Of a stretch of DNA of 14,967 nt, positions 1-7,465 are shown piece by piece (position 1 is the first letter of the stretch; each line of letters starts with the position of its first letter). This DNA is from Anaerolineae bacterium. Lineage in GTDB: Bacteria; Chloroflexota; Anaerolineae; B4-G1; DUEL01. The position numbers were made by a program, and so were the translations under genes. A model generated the notes under the pieces. It was not told where the DNA came from, did not search any database, and saw only the letters and a program-made list of their open reading frames with translations. The stretch is from positions 1 through 14,967 of the forward strand of contig JAFGOJ010000338.1 of the NCBI GenBank assembly GCA_016926575.1, given 5' to 3'.

Positions 1-198
1 GGCCCCATCTACCTGGCCGACAGCGCCGACGAGCGGATCGTCGTGCTGAGCAAGGATGGCGCATTCGGTGCCCAGTTGCGCGCCCGGGACGGCGCGTTCG
101 CGTCACTTCAAACCATCGCCTTCCAGGAAACAACGGGCCGCTTGTTCATACTGGCCGGAGGGCGGCTCTACGTCCTCGCCCTCGACGAACTCTCTTGA
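1..198 (+). CDS. C-terminal end of a beta-propeller-like (NHL/SBP-type) protein, partial
   Basis: The first frame is open from base 1 and ends at TGA 196-198, giving 65 residues of the C-terminus; the start lies outside the window. The translation has the rhythm of propeller blades: 'IYLADSADERIVVLSKDG' followed by 'LFILAGGRLYVLAL', short beta strands ending in charged turns. I see no catalytic motif. Proteins of this kind usually bind ligands or act as extracytoplasmic or regulatory scaffolds, but the rest of the protein is missing, so the role cannot be stated. The next gene starts 90 bases further on the same strand. Confidence 0.6.
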   Translation, partial: GPIYLADSADERIVVLSKDGAFGAQLRARDGAFASLQTIAFQETTGRLFILAGGRLYVLALDELS

Positions 199-245
199 AC
201 CAGAGCAGCGGGCGCGGCCGTTTCCCCCCTGCTCGAGCTGTACAC

Positions 246-265
246 CTGGCGGCATTCTGCCAGGC
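246..265. repeat. Small hairpin in the gap before the stalk lipoprotein
   Basis: CCTGGC and GCCAGG form a 6-bp stem with an 8-base loop, between the stop at 198 and the Shine-Dalgarno at 279-283. There is no T-run after it, so it is at best a weak terminator or a 5'-UTR structure. Nothing else is visible in 199-278. Confidence 0.3.
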
Positions 266-288
266 TGTCTACCAAACTGGAGGTAACA

Positions 289-837
289 ATGAAAGGCAAA
301 CCTATCGCAATCGCCCTCATCGCGCTGGCGCTGGCTGCACTGGCGTGCAACGCCCCCGAAGACGGGACGCTCCCTACCAGCGCTCCAACGGTGACGCCCT
401 ACCAGCCCTCGTCCGGCGAAGAAACAACCACCGCGCCCACGCAAGAGGCCACCCCATCTACGGAGACGCCCACCCCAACCCTCGGCGCGACCCAGACGCC
501 CACACCGACAATGACCGCCACGCCTCGCCCACTCCCCACCAACACCCCGGTTCCCGTCAGCACCGGCCCACTTGATTTTCAAGGGCCCATTATGCTCGGT
601 TGGCAAGCGCTTGCCAGTGGAGATGTAGAGGTGACGCTGCAAATCTCCATTCAGGGTGGCGCCCCGCCCTTCACAATCCATCATGACGTAGAGGTGTTTG
701 TAACATCCGAGCGGGATTACATCTTCACTCTGCAACGTAGTGGGTGCAGCCCGATCGTGCACACGGCCGTCGTAGAATCTGCCGATGGGCAGAGCGTATC
801 ACACGATTACTTCATCGCTGCGTCTTGGTGCGATTGA
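289..837 (+). CDS. Lipoprotein with Thr/Pro-rich stalk and small C-terminal domain
   Basis: 182 residues. A lipoprotein signal peptide (residues 1-19, hydrophobic, ending A-L-A) precedes Cys20, the likely lipidated residue. Residues about 24-92 are a low-complexity Thr/Pro/Ala/Ser stalk with repeats such as 'PTPT' and 'TPRPLPTNTP', typical of surface-anchored Chloroflexota proteins. Residues about 94-182 form a small beta-rich domain, possibly Ig-like, with Cys153 and Cys181 that could form a disulphide. The start is supported by GGAGG at 279-283, five bases before ATG. It probably displays the small domain outside the cytoplasmic membrane. The partner or ligand is unknown and I recognise no named family for the domain. 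Confidence 0.85.
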   Translation: MKGKPIAIALIALALAALACNAPEDGTLPTSAPTVTPYQPSSGEETTTAPTQEATPSTETPTPTLGATQTPTPTMTATPRPLPTNTPVPVSTGPLDFQGPIMLGWQALASGDVEVTLQISIQGGAPPFTIHHDVEVFVTSERDYIFTLQRSGCSPIVHTAVVESADGQSVSHDYFIAASWCD

Positions 838-880
838 TCGAATCGACCAGACGCCGAGCAAGTGAAAAGGAGGATGTAGC

Positions 881-2176
881 ATGGCCGAAACAGAATGGCA
901 TTATCCAACGATCGAACGTGGCAGCAAACTCGGCATCCATTCCATCCGCCAGGATGGCGTGACCGGGTTTGCCCAGTCCATGGTCGATGGCGGCGGCGCG
1001 TTTTCGGTGATCAAGGCCGTCGATGACCTGGGGTGGCTGCTGCGCATCAAGACCATCAGCCCGGAGACGATCACCGTGGCCCGATTGGTGTCGGGATTGG
1101 AGGGCTGCGGCCACGTAGAGAAGCCGGAGACCGACCTGAACAAGATGGCCGACGCCTTGCTCAAGCTCATCACCGACAAGATCAATAGCGCCCCAAGCTT
1201 GCGCGACCGCGTCGACTATTGGGAGGTGGTCAACGAGCCCGACCCGCCGGGCACGGTGGGATACAGCCGCCTTTCGGAGCTGATGATCAAGTGCATGGAC
1301 CGCGCCGAGCAGGCCGGGCTGAAGCTGGCCCTCTTCTCGCTGTGCGCGGGCACGCCGGAATGGGACGAGATGGAGGCGATGGTGGCGACCGGCGTGTTCG
1401 CCCGCGCCCGCCAGGGCGGCCACATCCTCACCCTGCACGAGGGCATCTTCAGCCCGCACGACCCGATCGACTTGTGGTGGGGGCACCAGATCCCCGGTTC
1501 CCCCGTGGTCGAAGGGGCGGGCGCGCTGTGCTTCCGCTACCGCTACCTGTACCACCTGCTCCAGCAGCGCGACGAAGTCGTGCCGCTCCTGGTCTCCGAG
1601 TGGTGTGGGTACGACCAGGGGCCGCTCTCGCCGCAGCAGGTGGTAGAACGGGTGCGCTGGTACGACGAAAGGGCGCGCCAGGACTACTGGGTATTCGCCT
1701 TCTGCCCCTTTACGCTCGGCTCGGTTCCGCCATGGGGCAGCCACGACTACGAGTTCGCCTACCCGGCCATCGTCGAGTACATGCTCTCCATCAAGGACGA
1801 AGAGAACGCGCTGCCGAAGGATGCACCGGTGAAGCCCAAGCCCGACGAGGACGAGGATGAGACGGCCTGCCGCGGCCTGCCGCGCGCGCAGTACAAGCGC
1901 GTCTACGTGCTCCTGCCGCCCGACGCGGGCAGCGCCTGGGCCGAAGCCGCCATCGGCGCGACGTGGGACGAGCGCCGCTTCACCGTCGGTGGCAGCGCCG
2001 ACGACGCCGGCATCGGCGACCTGGACGACAAGGCCGTGGTGGCGGTCAATCCGGCCCAGTGGGGAGACGACCTGAAAGGGTTCTACGAAACCTACTACCC
2101 CGGCGTGACCTACGTCCCGCTGATGGCCAGCACACCGCAGCAGTTGGCGGAGCGGCTGCGCGGTCTCGCCGTATAG
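881..2176 (+). CDS. TIM-barrel glycoside-hydrolase-like protein with unrecognised C-terminal domain
   Basis: 431 residues. AAGGAGG at 867-873, seven bases before ATG, fixes the start. Residues about 15-305 look like a clan GH-A (beta/alpha)8 barrel: 'YWEVVNEPD' carries the N118-E119-P120 motif typical of the acid/base Glu after strand 4, and 'LLVSEWCGY' has Glu240 where the nucleophile of strand 7 would be. 'LTLHEG' (H186-E187) lies between them. There is no signal peptide, so it appears cytoplasmic or is exported by another route. An acidic/Pro/Lys linker (about 312-330) leads to a C-terminal domain of about 100 residues ('YKRVYVLLPPDAG', 'AVVAVNPAQWGDD') that I do not recognise. Whether it hydrolyses glycosides is inferred only from the two Glu motifs. 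It follows the stalk lipoprotein by 43 bases and may be co-transcribed with it. Only one in-frame TAG separates it from the next gene. Confidence 0.75.
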   Translation: MAETEWHYPTIERGSKLGIHSIRQDGVTGFAQSMVDGGGAFSVIKAVDDLGWLLRIKTISPETITVARLVSGLEGCGHVEKPETDLNKMADALLKLITDKINSAPSLRDRVDYWEVVNEPDPPGTVGYSRLSELMIKCMDRAEQAGLKLALFSLCAGTPEWDEMEAMVATGVFARARQGGHILTLHEGIFSPHDPIDLWWGHQIPGSPVVEGAGALCFRYRYLYHLLQQRDEVVPLLVSEWCGYDQGPLSPQQVVERVRWYDERARQDYWVFAFCPFTLGSVPPWGSHDYEFAYPAIVEYMLSIKDEENALPKDAPVKPKPDEDEDETACRGLPRAQYKRVYVLLPPDAGSAWAEAAIGATWDERRFTVGGSADDAGIGDLDDKAVVAVNPAQWGDDLKGFYETYYPGVTYVPLMASTPQQLAERLRGLAV

Positions 2177-2260
2177 GATCGACCCATCGCTCGCCACACA
2201 CCCCAACCCACCCGGCGGGGAATCGAACGGCCGCTGCTCGTCGCGCTCGTCGTTGCGGCA

Positions 2261-3547
2261 TTGGCGATGGTGGCCTTCGACCGTCCTCTGGCGCGCGGCG
2301 ACGGGCTGGCGTATTTCATGTGGCTCGACTCCATCGCCGGAGACGGCGACATCGACCTGGGCAACCAGGCGGAGCATTTCGCCCACGTCAACGCCTACCA
2401 GGTGTATTGGAACGCAGAAACGGAGCGCTGGGCCACCGATTTCGCCCACGGCTCGGCGCTCCTGCTTGCCCCCACGTACTGGCTGGCCCAGGCCGTCGAG
2501 CGGCTGGGCTGGCTGGACGTGAACCGCGAGTATTTCGTCGGTCTGCAGGGGCGGCCCTTCGTCTACAGCTTCTTCGGCATGCTGGGGGTGAATCTGCTCG
2601 CGCTGGGGGCGCTGGCGCTGGCCTACGCGGCGGCGCGGCGCTTCGCCGGCCCTGCGCCGTCGGCGTGGGCGGCGCTGCTGCTGTTCCTCGGCACGCCGGC
2701 ACTGTACTACGCCACCATCGAGCCGTTCTACGCCCACATCCCGGCCACGTTCCTGGCGGCGCTCTCTTTCTACTGCCTGGTACGGGGCGAGGAGGGGCCG
2801 CGCGCACTCGCGTGGGCCTTCGCGGCGGGGCTGGCGGGCGGATTTGCCACGCTGGTGCGCTGGCAGATGGCGCTGCTCGTCTGCGGCGCGGCGCTGTGGC
2901 TGCCGCTGCGGCGCGCGTGGCGAGACGCGGCGGCGTTCGGCATGGGGTTTTGGGCCGTGGCCTGGCACGTGCTGTACACGTGGCAGTGGATGTTCGGCCA
3001 GCCGAAGGTCGTTTCGGCGGCCGAGAGCGGCTTCCTGAGCCTGCCGCGCCACTTCTTCGACGTCCTCTTCGCCGACGGGCGCGGCCTGTTCGTGTGGGCC
3101 CCGCTGACGCTGCTGGCGGTGGCGGGCTGGGCGCTCCTGGCACGCTCGAAGTGGGCGCTGGCACTCGCCCTGGGGGGCACGCTCTTCCTCCAGACGTTCA
3201 TCAACGGCGGCGTGATCGACTGGTGGGGCGGCTGGTCCTACGGCATGCGCCGCATGACGGAGCTGTATCCGCTGTTCGTCGCGGGGTTGGCCTACCTGTT
3301 GGAGCGGACGGCGTCCCGGCGTTGGCTACGCCGGAGCGTGCGCACGGTCGCCGTCCTGTGCGTGGCCTTCAGCCTGCTGCTGTTCCTTTCGCACCTGAAC
3401 TTCATCAACACCGTCGTGGAGCAGCCGCAGGGCGACCGGGCCAGCGTCGAGATACGCTACCAGCTGACCCAGTCCAGCTTCCACGTCACCTGGCTGGTGA
3501 TCAAGGATCACTACGGGCCGTGGGCGTGGAGCCGGCCCGGGCCGTAG
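2261..3547 (+). CDS. GT39-like polytopic membrane glycosyltransferase, N-terminus uncertain
   Basis: 428 residues from ATG 2261. About eight or nine hydrophobic segments, the early 'RGDGLAYFMWLDS...DGDID' acidic loop and the late 'DWWGGWSYGMRRM' motif resemble GT-C fold transferases (GT39/dolichyl-phosphate-mannose type). Such enzymes transfer sugars from lipid-phosphate donors on the outer face of the membrane. The start is doubtful. There is no Shine-Dalgarno before 2261, and the frame is open back to 2177 just after the TAG of the previous gene. The upstream codons encode 'ERPLLVALVVAALAMVAF', an obvious first membrane helix that the ATG start would cut. No in-frame ATG, GTG or TTG precedes TTG 2255. 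CTG 2234, 12 bases after GGCGGGGA (2214-2221), or readthrough of TAG 2174, would include the helix. It converges with the carrier gene, 11 bases away. Confidence 0.75.
   Translation: MAMVAFDRPLARGDGLAYFMWLDSIAGDGDIDLGNQAEHFAHVNAYQVYWNAETERWATDFAHGSALLLAPTYWLAQAVERLGWLDVNREYFVGLQGRPFVYSFFGMLGVNLLALGALALAYAAARRFAGPAPSAWAALLLFLGTPALYYATIEPFYAHIPATFLAALSFYCLVRGEEGPRALAWAFAAGLAGGFATLVRWQMALLVCGAALWLPLRRAWRDAAAFGMGFWAVAWHVLYTWQWMFGQPKVVSAAESGFLSLPRHFFDVLFADGRGLFVWAPLTLLAVAGWALLARSKWALALALGGTLFLQTFINGGVIDWWGGWSYGMRRMTELYPLFVAGLAYLLERTASRRWLRRSVRTVAVLCVAFSLLLFLSHLNFINTVVEQPQGDRASVEIRYQLTQSSFHVTWLVIKDHYGPWAWSRPGP
3533..3544. repeat. 12-bp palindrome at the end of the GT39-like gene
   Basis: CGGCCCGGGCCG is a perfect palindrome just before the stop codon at 3545-3547, and another GGGCC follows. 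The two convergent genes are 11 bases apart with no T-run on either side, so no canonical terminator is visible between them. This short stem is the only structure there, and may be chance in such GC-rich sequence. Confidence 0.25.
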
Positions 3548-3558
3548 GGCCGTCGAGG

Positions 3559-4911
3559 CTAGAAATCGATCCCGTCCAGCACCCCGGCGCCGCGTTGGCG
3601 GCGCTTGAGCCGCCAGTTGAACAGGCTGGTATCGTACACCCCGCGTATCTTGAGCGCCGCCCACACCGCCAACGCCCCCGCCAGGATCGAAACCGCCATG
3701 TAGACGTAAAAATCTCCAAACGGGCGGTCGGGCCAGAGGCGCAGCAGAAAGAGGATTGCCAGTGTGATCAGGCTGCCGACAATCGTTGCGCCGGCCGGCA
3801 GGTAGCTATCGATGAAGATACTCACTCGCCCGCGGCGCTCCTCCGGCACGACGGATTGGAACGCCTTGCGGGCCGATTCGTCGACCGTCTTCTGCGTCAG
3901 TTTGGCCAGAATCATACACCCCGTCGCGCCGACGATGGCAGTCTGCACGACCATCCAGATCGCCCCGAGCAGCGTGGCCGCCGGGTGGACGATGAAGGCG
4001 TTCTTCAACTTGATCGCCTCAATCAGACGGCTGGTCACAAAGCTTTGAATGAGGAACGACGTCACCACGAGCCCCAACTGGTAGATGCCATAAAACTGCT
4101 GGTAGGCTTCCTGGCTCGCGAACGCCCCATCCGAAACAACCAGGAACCGGAACTCGTTGATGGTGAGGGTGACGCTGATAGCAGCGGTGGCGAGGGCCAG
4201 GTAGCGGAACGATGGCACCTCCTGCACGAACTCCCACCCCTCCGTGAGCGTCTCGCGCATCGAGTCCTTCTGCACCACCGTCTTGCGCACCCTGACGTTC
4301 CGCAACCCAATGCCGATGACCAGGAAGGAAACGATGTAGATCAAGACGTTGAGGCTCAGCACCTCGTAATCGGCGATCTGCAACCGGGCGAACAGGCTGG
4401 GGGCGGCGGCGGCGAATCCGATTCCCACGAGCTTGCCGAAAAAGCTACCGCTGGCGAGCAGAGGGAAGATGCGCTTGGCCTGGGCCATGTCGAAGACGTC
4501 GTTGCCCAGAATCCAGAAAATGAGCGGGTAGAACATCCACTGCAAATCGACCAGGACGAACATGATGGCATAGATGATCCGCCCGTCGAGCTCGAATGAG
4601 AACATCAGCCGCAGGCCGAGGTACACCAATCCCAGACCGACGATCATCCAGCGCATCAGCTTCTTGCGCTCGAAACGGTCGACGATGAGCGACTGGAGCG
4701 CGCCGAGCAGCAGGATCAGCGCCATGTCGATCAGCCATAGGACAAGGATCTGGCTCACGTCGCTGCCTTCCTGTTTGATGAAGCCGCTCACGGAAACGAT
4801 CTTGGCGATCTGCTGGGCAACCGAGTTGCTGATCAGCAAAAAGCCCAACGTCAGAACAAGACCCAGTTCGCCTTCACGCAGGCGCAAGATACGCGTTAGA
4901 AAGTCTTTCAT
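3559..4911 (-). CDS. Npt/MFS-type membrane carrier (ADP/ATP translocase-like)
   Basis: 450 residues and about 12 hydrophobic segments. The opening 'LRLREGELGLVLTLGFLLISNSVAQQIAK', 'RIFPLLASGSFFGKLVG' (148-163) and 'DESARKAFQSVVPEERRGRVSIFID' (344-368) resemble the TlcA/Npt nucleotide-carrier-related branch of the major facilitator superfamily. In free-living bacteria members often have other, unknown substrates, so nucleotide transport should not be assumed. The Lys/Arg-rich C-terminus should be cytoplasmic. The start is ATG with AAGGAG at 4919-4924, seven bases away. It is the last gene of the minus-strand set that begins at 8276. A foldback mobile element now sits between its ribosome binding site and the ATP-grasp gene; without it the two genes would be only 24 bases apart. 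Confidence 0.8.
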   Translation of the reverse strand: MKDFLTRILRLREGELGLVLTLGFLLISNSVAQQIAKIVSVSGFIKQEGSDVSQILVLWLIDMALILLLGALQSLIVDRFERKKLMRWMIVGLGLVYLGLRLMFSFELDGRIIYAIMFVLVDLQWMFYPLIFWILGNDVFDMAQAKRIFPLLASGSFFGKLVGIGFAAAAPSLFARLQIADYEVLSLNVLIYIVSFLVIGIGLRNVRVRKTVVQKDSMRETLTEGWEFVQEVPSFRYLALATAAISVTLTINEFRFLVVSDGAFASQEAYQQFYGIYQLGLVVTSFLIQSFVTSRLIEAIKLKNAFIVHPAATLLGAIWMVVQTAIVGATGCMILAKLTQKTVDESARKAFQSVVPEERRGRVSIFIDSYLPAGATIVGSLITLAILFLLRLWPDRPFGDFYVYMAVSILAGALAVWAALKIRGVYDTSLFNWRLKRRQRGAGVLDGIDF

Positions 4912-4918
4912 CGATCAA

Positions 4919-4924
4919 CTCCTT
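4919..4924 (-). promoter_or_regulatory. Ribosome binding site of the Npt/MFS carrier
   Basis: AAGGAG on the minus strand, seven bases before the ATG at 4911. It lies only nine bases from the end of the inserted foldback element, so the hairpin is in the mRNA leader close to the ribosome binding site. Confidence 0.7.
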
Positions 4925-4933
4925 ATTCTTCCG

Positions 4934-5017
4934 GTAACTTCTCAATAAAGCGGGGAGAAGAGGGAGGGTTTTGCGAGCGGCGAAGCCGCCCGCCGCCCCC
5001 ACTTTTTGAGAAGATAC
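4934..5017 (+). mobile_element. Foldback MITE-like element, copy A (84 bp)
   Basis: Begins GTAACTTCTCAA and ends TTGAGAAGATAC, so the ends are 12-bp inverted repeats with one mismatch. It is flanked by TTCTTCCG (4926-4933) and TTCTTCCA (5018-5025), an 8-bp target duplication with 7 matches. The centre holds a GC-rich foldback (GCGGC GAA GCCGC). It is the same element as 12297-12388 in the opposite orientation: the first 27 bases are identical, but copy A lacks about eight bases of the right arm. It encodes no protein. The GTAA ends and 8-bp duplications fit mobilisation by an IS66-type transposase, which is inference. It sits between the ATP-grasp stop codon and the carrier's ribosome binding site. 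Confidence 0.85.
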
Positions 5018-5027
5018 TTCTTCCACG

Positions 5028-6377
5028 CTACGCACTTGCAGAGTGGCGGAGGCGTTCCAGCATCTCGCACTTGAGATGCAGCGCCTCATTATCAGAGGGA
5101 GCGGCGATGATACATCCGAATCTGCGGTACGCCAGAGCTGAAGTGACAGTGATAACGACCCCTCGCGGAGCGTTTTGCATAGGATAGAGCAGGTCGTCCA
5201 AGACGTGCATCAACGTGTCCACGTCGTCGATGCCCGCGCTGTCGACCCCGTTGTCGCTCAACAAGGTGACCTGGTCAATGTAATCCGCGCCGAGTGTGTG
5301 GCGGGCGAACTCGTGGACGTGGGTTCCGCCCGTGCGGCGCGCGTTGATCTCCAACAGGAAAAGCCGCCCGTCGTCGTCGATGACGGTATCCAGGTCGAAG
5401 TGGCCGGCGTAGCCCAAGGCCTGGAGGTGTGCGGCGATGGCCAGCCCGCTCTCTTCCAGGCGCGGGTACCATGGCGCGTCGAGCAGTGTGCGGCTCACCA
5501 TCACCCCCGCGAAACGGCCAAATGCCCCGAAGATTTGCCGGGAGAGGTAGGTGACCTCGGGCGGGCCCGCGCCGGCAGGTGGGACGTACAACTCCAGCGA
5601 GGGTGAGAGGTGTACCGTGGCATCGACGTACCGCTCGACGACGAGCACGTTATTCCGCAGGAACGGGTTTGCGTCCAACCGCTCTCGCGTCGCCGCGGGC
5701 GTGACGGCGGGCTGTACGGCGGGAAACACTTCGTGTCCGATGCCGCTTTCCCCGTCGTTGCTTTTGACCACACACCCCTGGCCGCGCGCGTTGAACCAGG
5801 CAATCACCTCGACGGCCTGGGCGAGGCAGGTGCAGATCACGGCCGTGCTCAACATATTGGGGCCGGCAATCCACGTCGGCACCAGCGCGTGGAATCCGGC
5901 CTTGGTGCCGATATAATCGCGCAGCCAGCGCGCGTCTGGAGCCGGGCTCTCGGGCAGGTGAACGGTCAGGTGATGCTCGGTGCGCAGCACCTCGGCCAGG
6001 TGCAAGAACTCGGGCGTGGTGGCGTAGGGCACGAGTTGCAGTGCGCGTTGGGGGCCGGCGTAGGCGACGAGTTGGTCGAGCAGGGCCGGCTCGCGCAGGA
6101 TGTCGAGGCTCAGTTGTTGGGTGGAGCGCACCGGAGCCACGGCGCGCGTGTCGGAATAGCCCCAGCGGTGGCAGATGGTCTGCGCGTGGGGAATGGGCGC
6201 TGTGGTGAAGACGAGCTTGGGATCGCCCAGCCAGAACAAAGCACGGTCGCCGCGATAGCGCCGCGTTTCGATGAAGCTCGGATCACCAGCCCGCTGCAAA
6301 AAATTACAAGCGACTTCCAGGTTATTGTAGACGGCGACGACAGGTACGCATGGCTTCTGGGCGGGCAGTGTCGTCAT
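5028..6377 (-). CDS. ATP-grasp ligase, PGM1-like (with pre-ATP-grasp domain)
   Basis: 449 residues. Residues about 10-140 ('VVAVYNNLEVACNFLQRAG', 'ALFWLGDPKLVF') look like the pre-ATP-grasp domain that accompanies ATP-grasp ligases related to the pheganomycin peptide ligase PGM1. The ATP-grasp core follows: K205 in 'CVVKSNDGESGIGHE' (nucleotide binding with glycine-rich loop), E248 in 'LVVERYVD', D328/D330 in 'GHFDLD', and E343/N345 in 'LLEINARRTGGTHVHEF' (metal ligands). Such enzymes activate a carboxylate as an acyl phosphate and join it to an amine, for example in peptide bond formation. The real substrates here are unknown. It starts seven bases after the sensor gene with no clear Shine-Dalgarno, so translational coupling is likely. 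The protein looks complete and is expected in the cytoplasm. Confidence 0.8.
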   Translation of the reverse strand: MTTLPAQKPCVPVVAVYNNLEVACNFLQRAGDPSFIETRRYRGDRALFWLGDPKLVFTTAPIPHAQTICHRWGYSDTRAVAPVRSTQQLSLDILREPALLDQLVAYAGPQRALQLVPYATTPEFLHLAEVLRTEHHLTVHLPESPAPDARWLRDYIGTKAGFHALVPTWIAGPNMLSTAVICTCLAQAVEVIAWFNARGQGCVVKSNDGESGIGHEVFPAVQPAVTPAATRERLDANPFLRNNVLVVERYVDATVHLSPSLELYVPPAGAGPPEVTYLSRQIFGAFGRFAGVMVSRTLLDAPWYPRLEESGLAIAAHLQALGYAGHFDLDTVIDDDGRLFLLEINARRTGGTHVHEFARHTLGADYIDQVTLLSDNGVDSAGIDDVDTLMHVLDDLLYPMQNAPRGVVITVTSALAYRRFGCIIAAPSDNEALHLKCEMLERLRHSASA

Positions 6378-6384
6378 ACCGATT

Positions 6385-7452
6385 TCAAACGGTCTCGTCG
6401 GGCGTTTCGGGGCTTATCGCGCCGGTTGGTTCAGACTTTATCTCGTCCAGGCGGCGCATCTCCCGCGCGCGGGCGCGCAAATCCTGGAAGAAGTCGGTGT
6501 CCACGATCTCGTCGACCTGTTTGGCGCGTTTGGCGTGGTCGATCTCGATGCGCAACTCTTCGACCTGGCGGCGCAGATTCTTTTCGCGTGCCTGGACCTT
6601 GTCGATCATCACGTCGAAGACCGCCGCCAGCGTGCTGATCTCGTCGCGCAGACGTCCTTTCTGCAGGTGCGAGAGGTCCTGGTTGTAGTATCCCAGGCTG
6701 GCCTTTTCGGCCACGCGCGTGAGTTCCACGATGGGTCGGCTCAGAGTGCGGGCAATCACCAGCACGAGGGCAAACAGGGTGATGTACGTGATGCCGAAGG
6801 CCAGCACGATGCGGTCCTCGATGGCCTGGCGCACTTCGAGCACGTACCCGGCCTCGAAATCGATGCCCAGCGCGCCGACCTTCTCGCCCGCCGAGTTGTA
6901 GATCGGCGTGCGGCCCGAAATCCAGTACCCATAGTCGTCGAAGTAGCCGAAGTGACCCTCCTCCTCCAGCTTGAGGACAGTCTCACTCAACCCGCGCCAC
7001 GAGGAGCCGCTGCTGATGTAGGATTCGAGGAAATGAACGCCTTCAGGGGGTTCACGCACCGCCCAACTGCTGCCGATGTAGACGATCTCGTACTCTTCGT
7101 CGCCCGGGACGTAGGTATAGAAGTTGGCCCGCGGTTCGATTTCCGCGGCGGCGGCCAGCCAACGCACGTGCTCCCAATAGCGCGTGTCGTCGGTGTACCC
7201 ATCCTCGCGCGGCACCCCTTCTTCGTACAGTGCCACCAACATATCGCCGTCGATGTTGGCGGCTGTTCCCATCAGCGTGTCGACCATATCTTCCACGATG
7301 CGTTGCTCGGCGCGGTCACTGGTAAAATTGTAGAACCAGTAGAACGCGACGGCGAAAACTACGGCAAACACCAACGTGAACCCTACCAGCAACTTGACGA
7401 ACAAACTAACGCGCCAGGTCTTCTTCTCTTCCTGCGGTACGTTCTCTGCCAT
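6385..7452 (-). CDS. Membrane sensor: Cache-like domain, HAMP and coiled coil, no output domain
   Basis: 355 residues. TM1 is about 21-41 and TM2 about 213-235. Between them is an extracytoplasmic domain whose end ('GYFDDYGYWISGRTPIYNSAGEKVGALGIDFEA') matches the Cache/PAS-like fold of small-molecule sensors. A HAMP linker (236-288, with 'RTLSRPIVELTRVAEK') and a coiled coil (about 283-312) follow. The tail 'EIVDTDFFQDLRARAREMR' ends without any kinase, cyclase, GGDEF or methyl-accepting domain. It probably passes a signal through protein contacts. The open frame extends upstream to 7938, but that part overlaps the GNAT gene out of phase and is Arg/Gly-rich shadow. ATG 7452 with AGGAG at 7461-7465 is the credible start. 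It is followed seven bases later by the ATP-grasp gene. Confidence 0.85.
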   Translation of the reverse strand: MAENVPQEEKKTWRVSLFVKLLVGFTLVFAVVFAVAFYWFYNFTSDRAEQRIVEDMVDTLMGTAANIDGDMLVALYEEGVPREDGYTDDTRYWEHVRWLAAAAEIEPRANFYTYVPGDEEYEIVYIGSSWAVREPPEGVHFLESYISSGSSWRGLSETVLKLEEEGHFGYFDDYGYWISGRTPIYNSAGEKVGALGIDFEAGYVLEVRQAIEDRIVLAFGITYITLFALVLVIARTLSRPIVELTRVAEKASLGYYNQDLSHLQKGRLRDEISTLAAVFDVMIDKVQAREKNLRRQVEELRIEIDHAKRAKQVDEIVDTDFFQDLRARAREMRRLDEIKSEPTGAISPETPDETV

Positions 7453-7460
7453 ATCCCTCA

Positions 7461-7465
7461 CTCCT
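7461..7465 (-). promoter_or_regulatory. Ribosome binding site deciding the sensor start
   Basis: AGGAG on the minus strand, eight bases before ATG 7452. It supports the 355-residue sensor rather than the much longer open frame reaching 7938. Confidence 0.65.

Noticed and set aside
812..3052. 746-codon open frame on the minus strand
   Set aside because: Very rich in Arg, His, Gln and Gly, with no domain pattern. It runs antisense to the GH-like and GT39-like genes, which have clear motifs and a good ribosome binding site. It is a codon-bias shadow.
1963..4599. 878-codon open frame on the plus strand across two convergent genes
   Set aside because: Composition is Arg/Gly/Ala-rich then Gln/Glu/His-rich, with no recognisable domain. 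It would overlap a well-formed GT39-like gene and a well-formed carrier.
4926..5040. CRISPR-like or rRNA/tRNA signal in the GC-rich intergenic repeat
   Set aside because: There is a single palindromic unit per locus, with no regular spacing or spacers. Ends and flanks fit a small transposable element instead, and no cloverleaf can be drawn.
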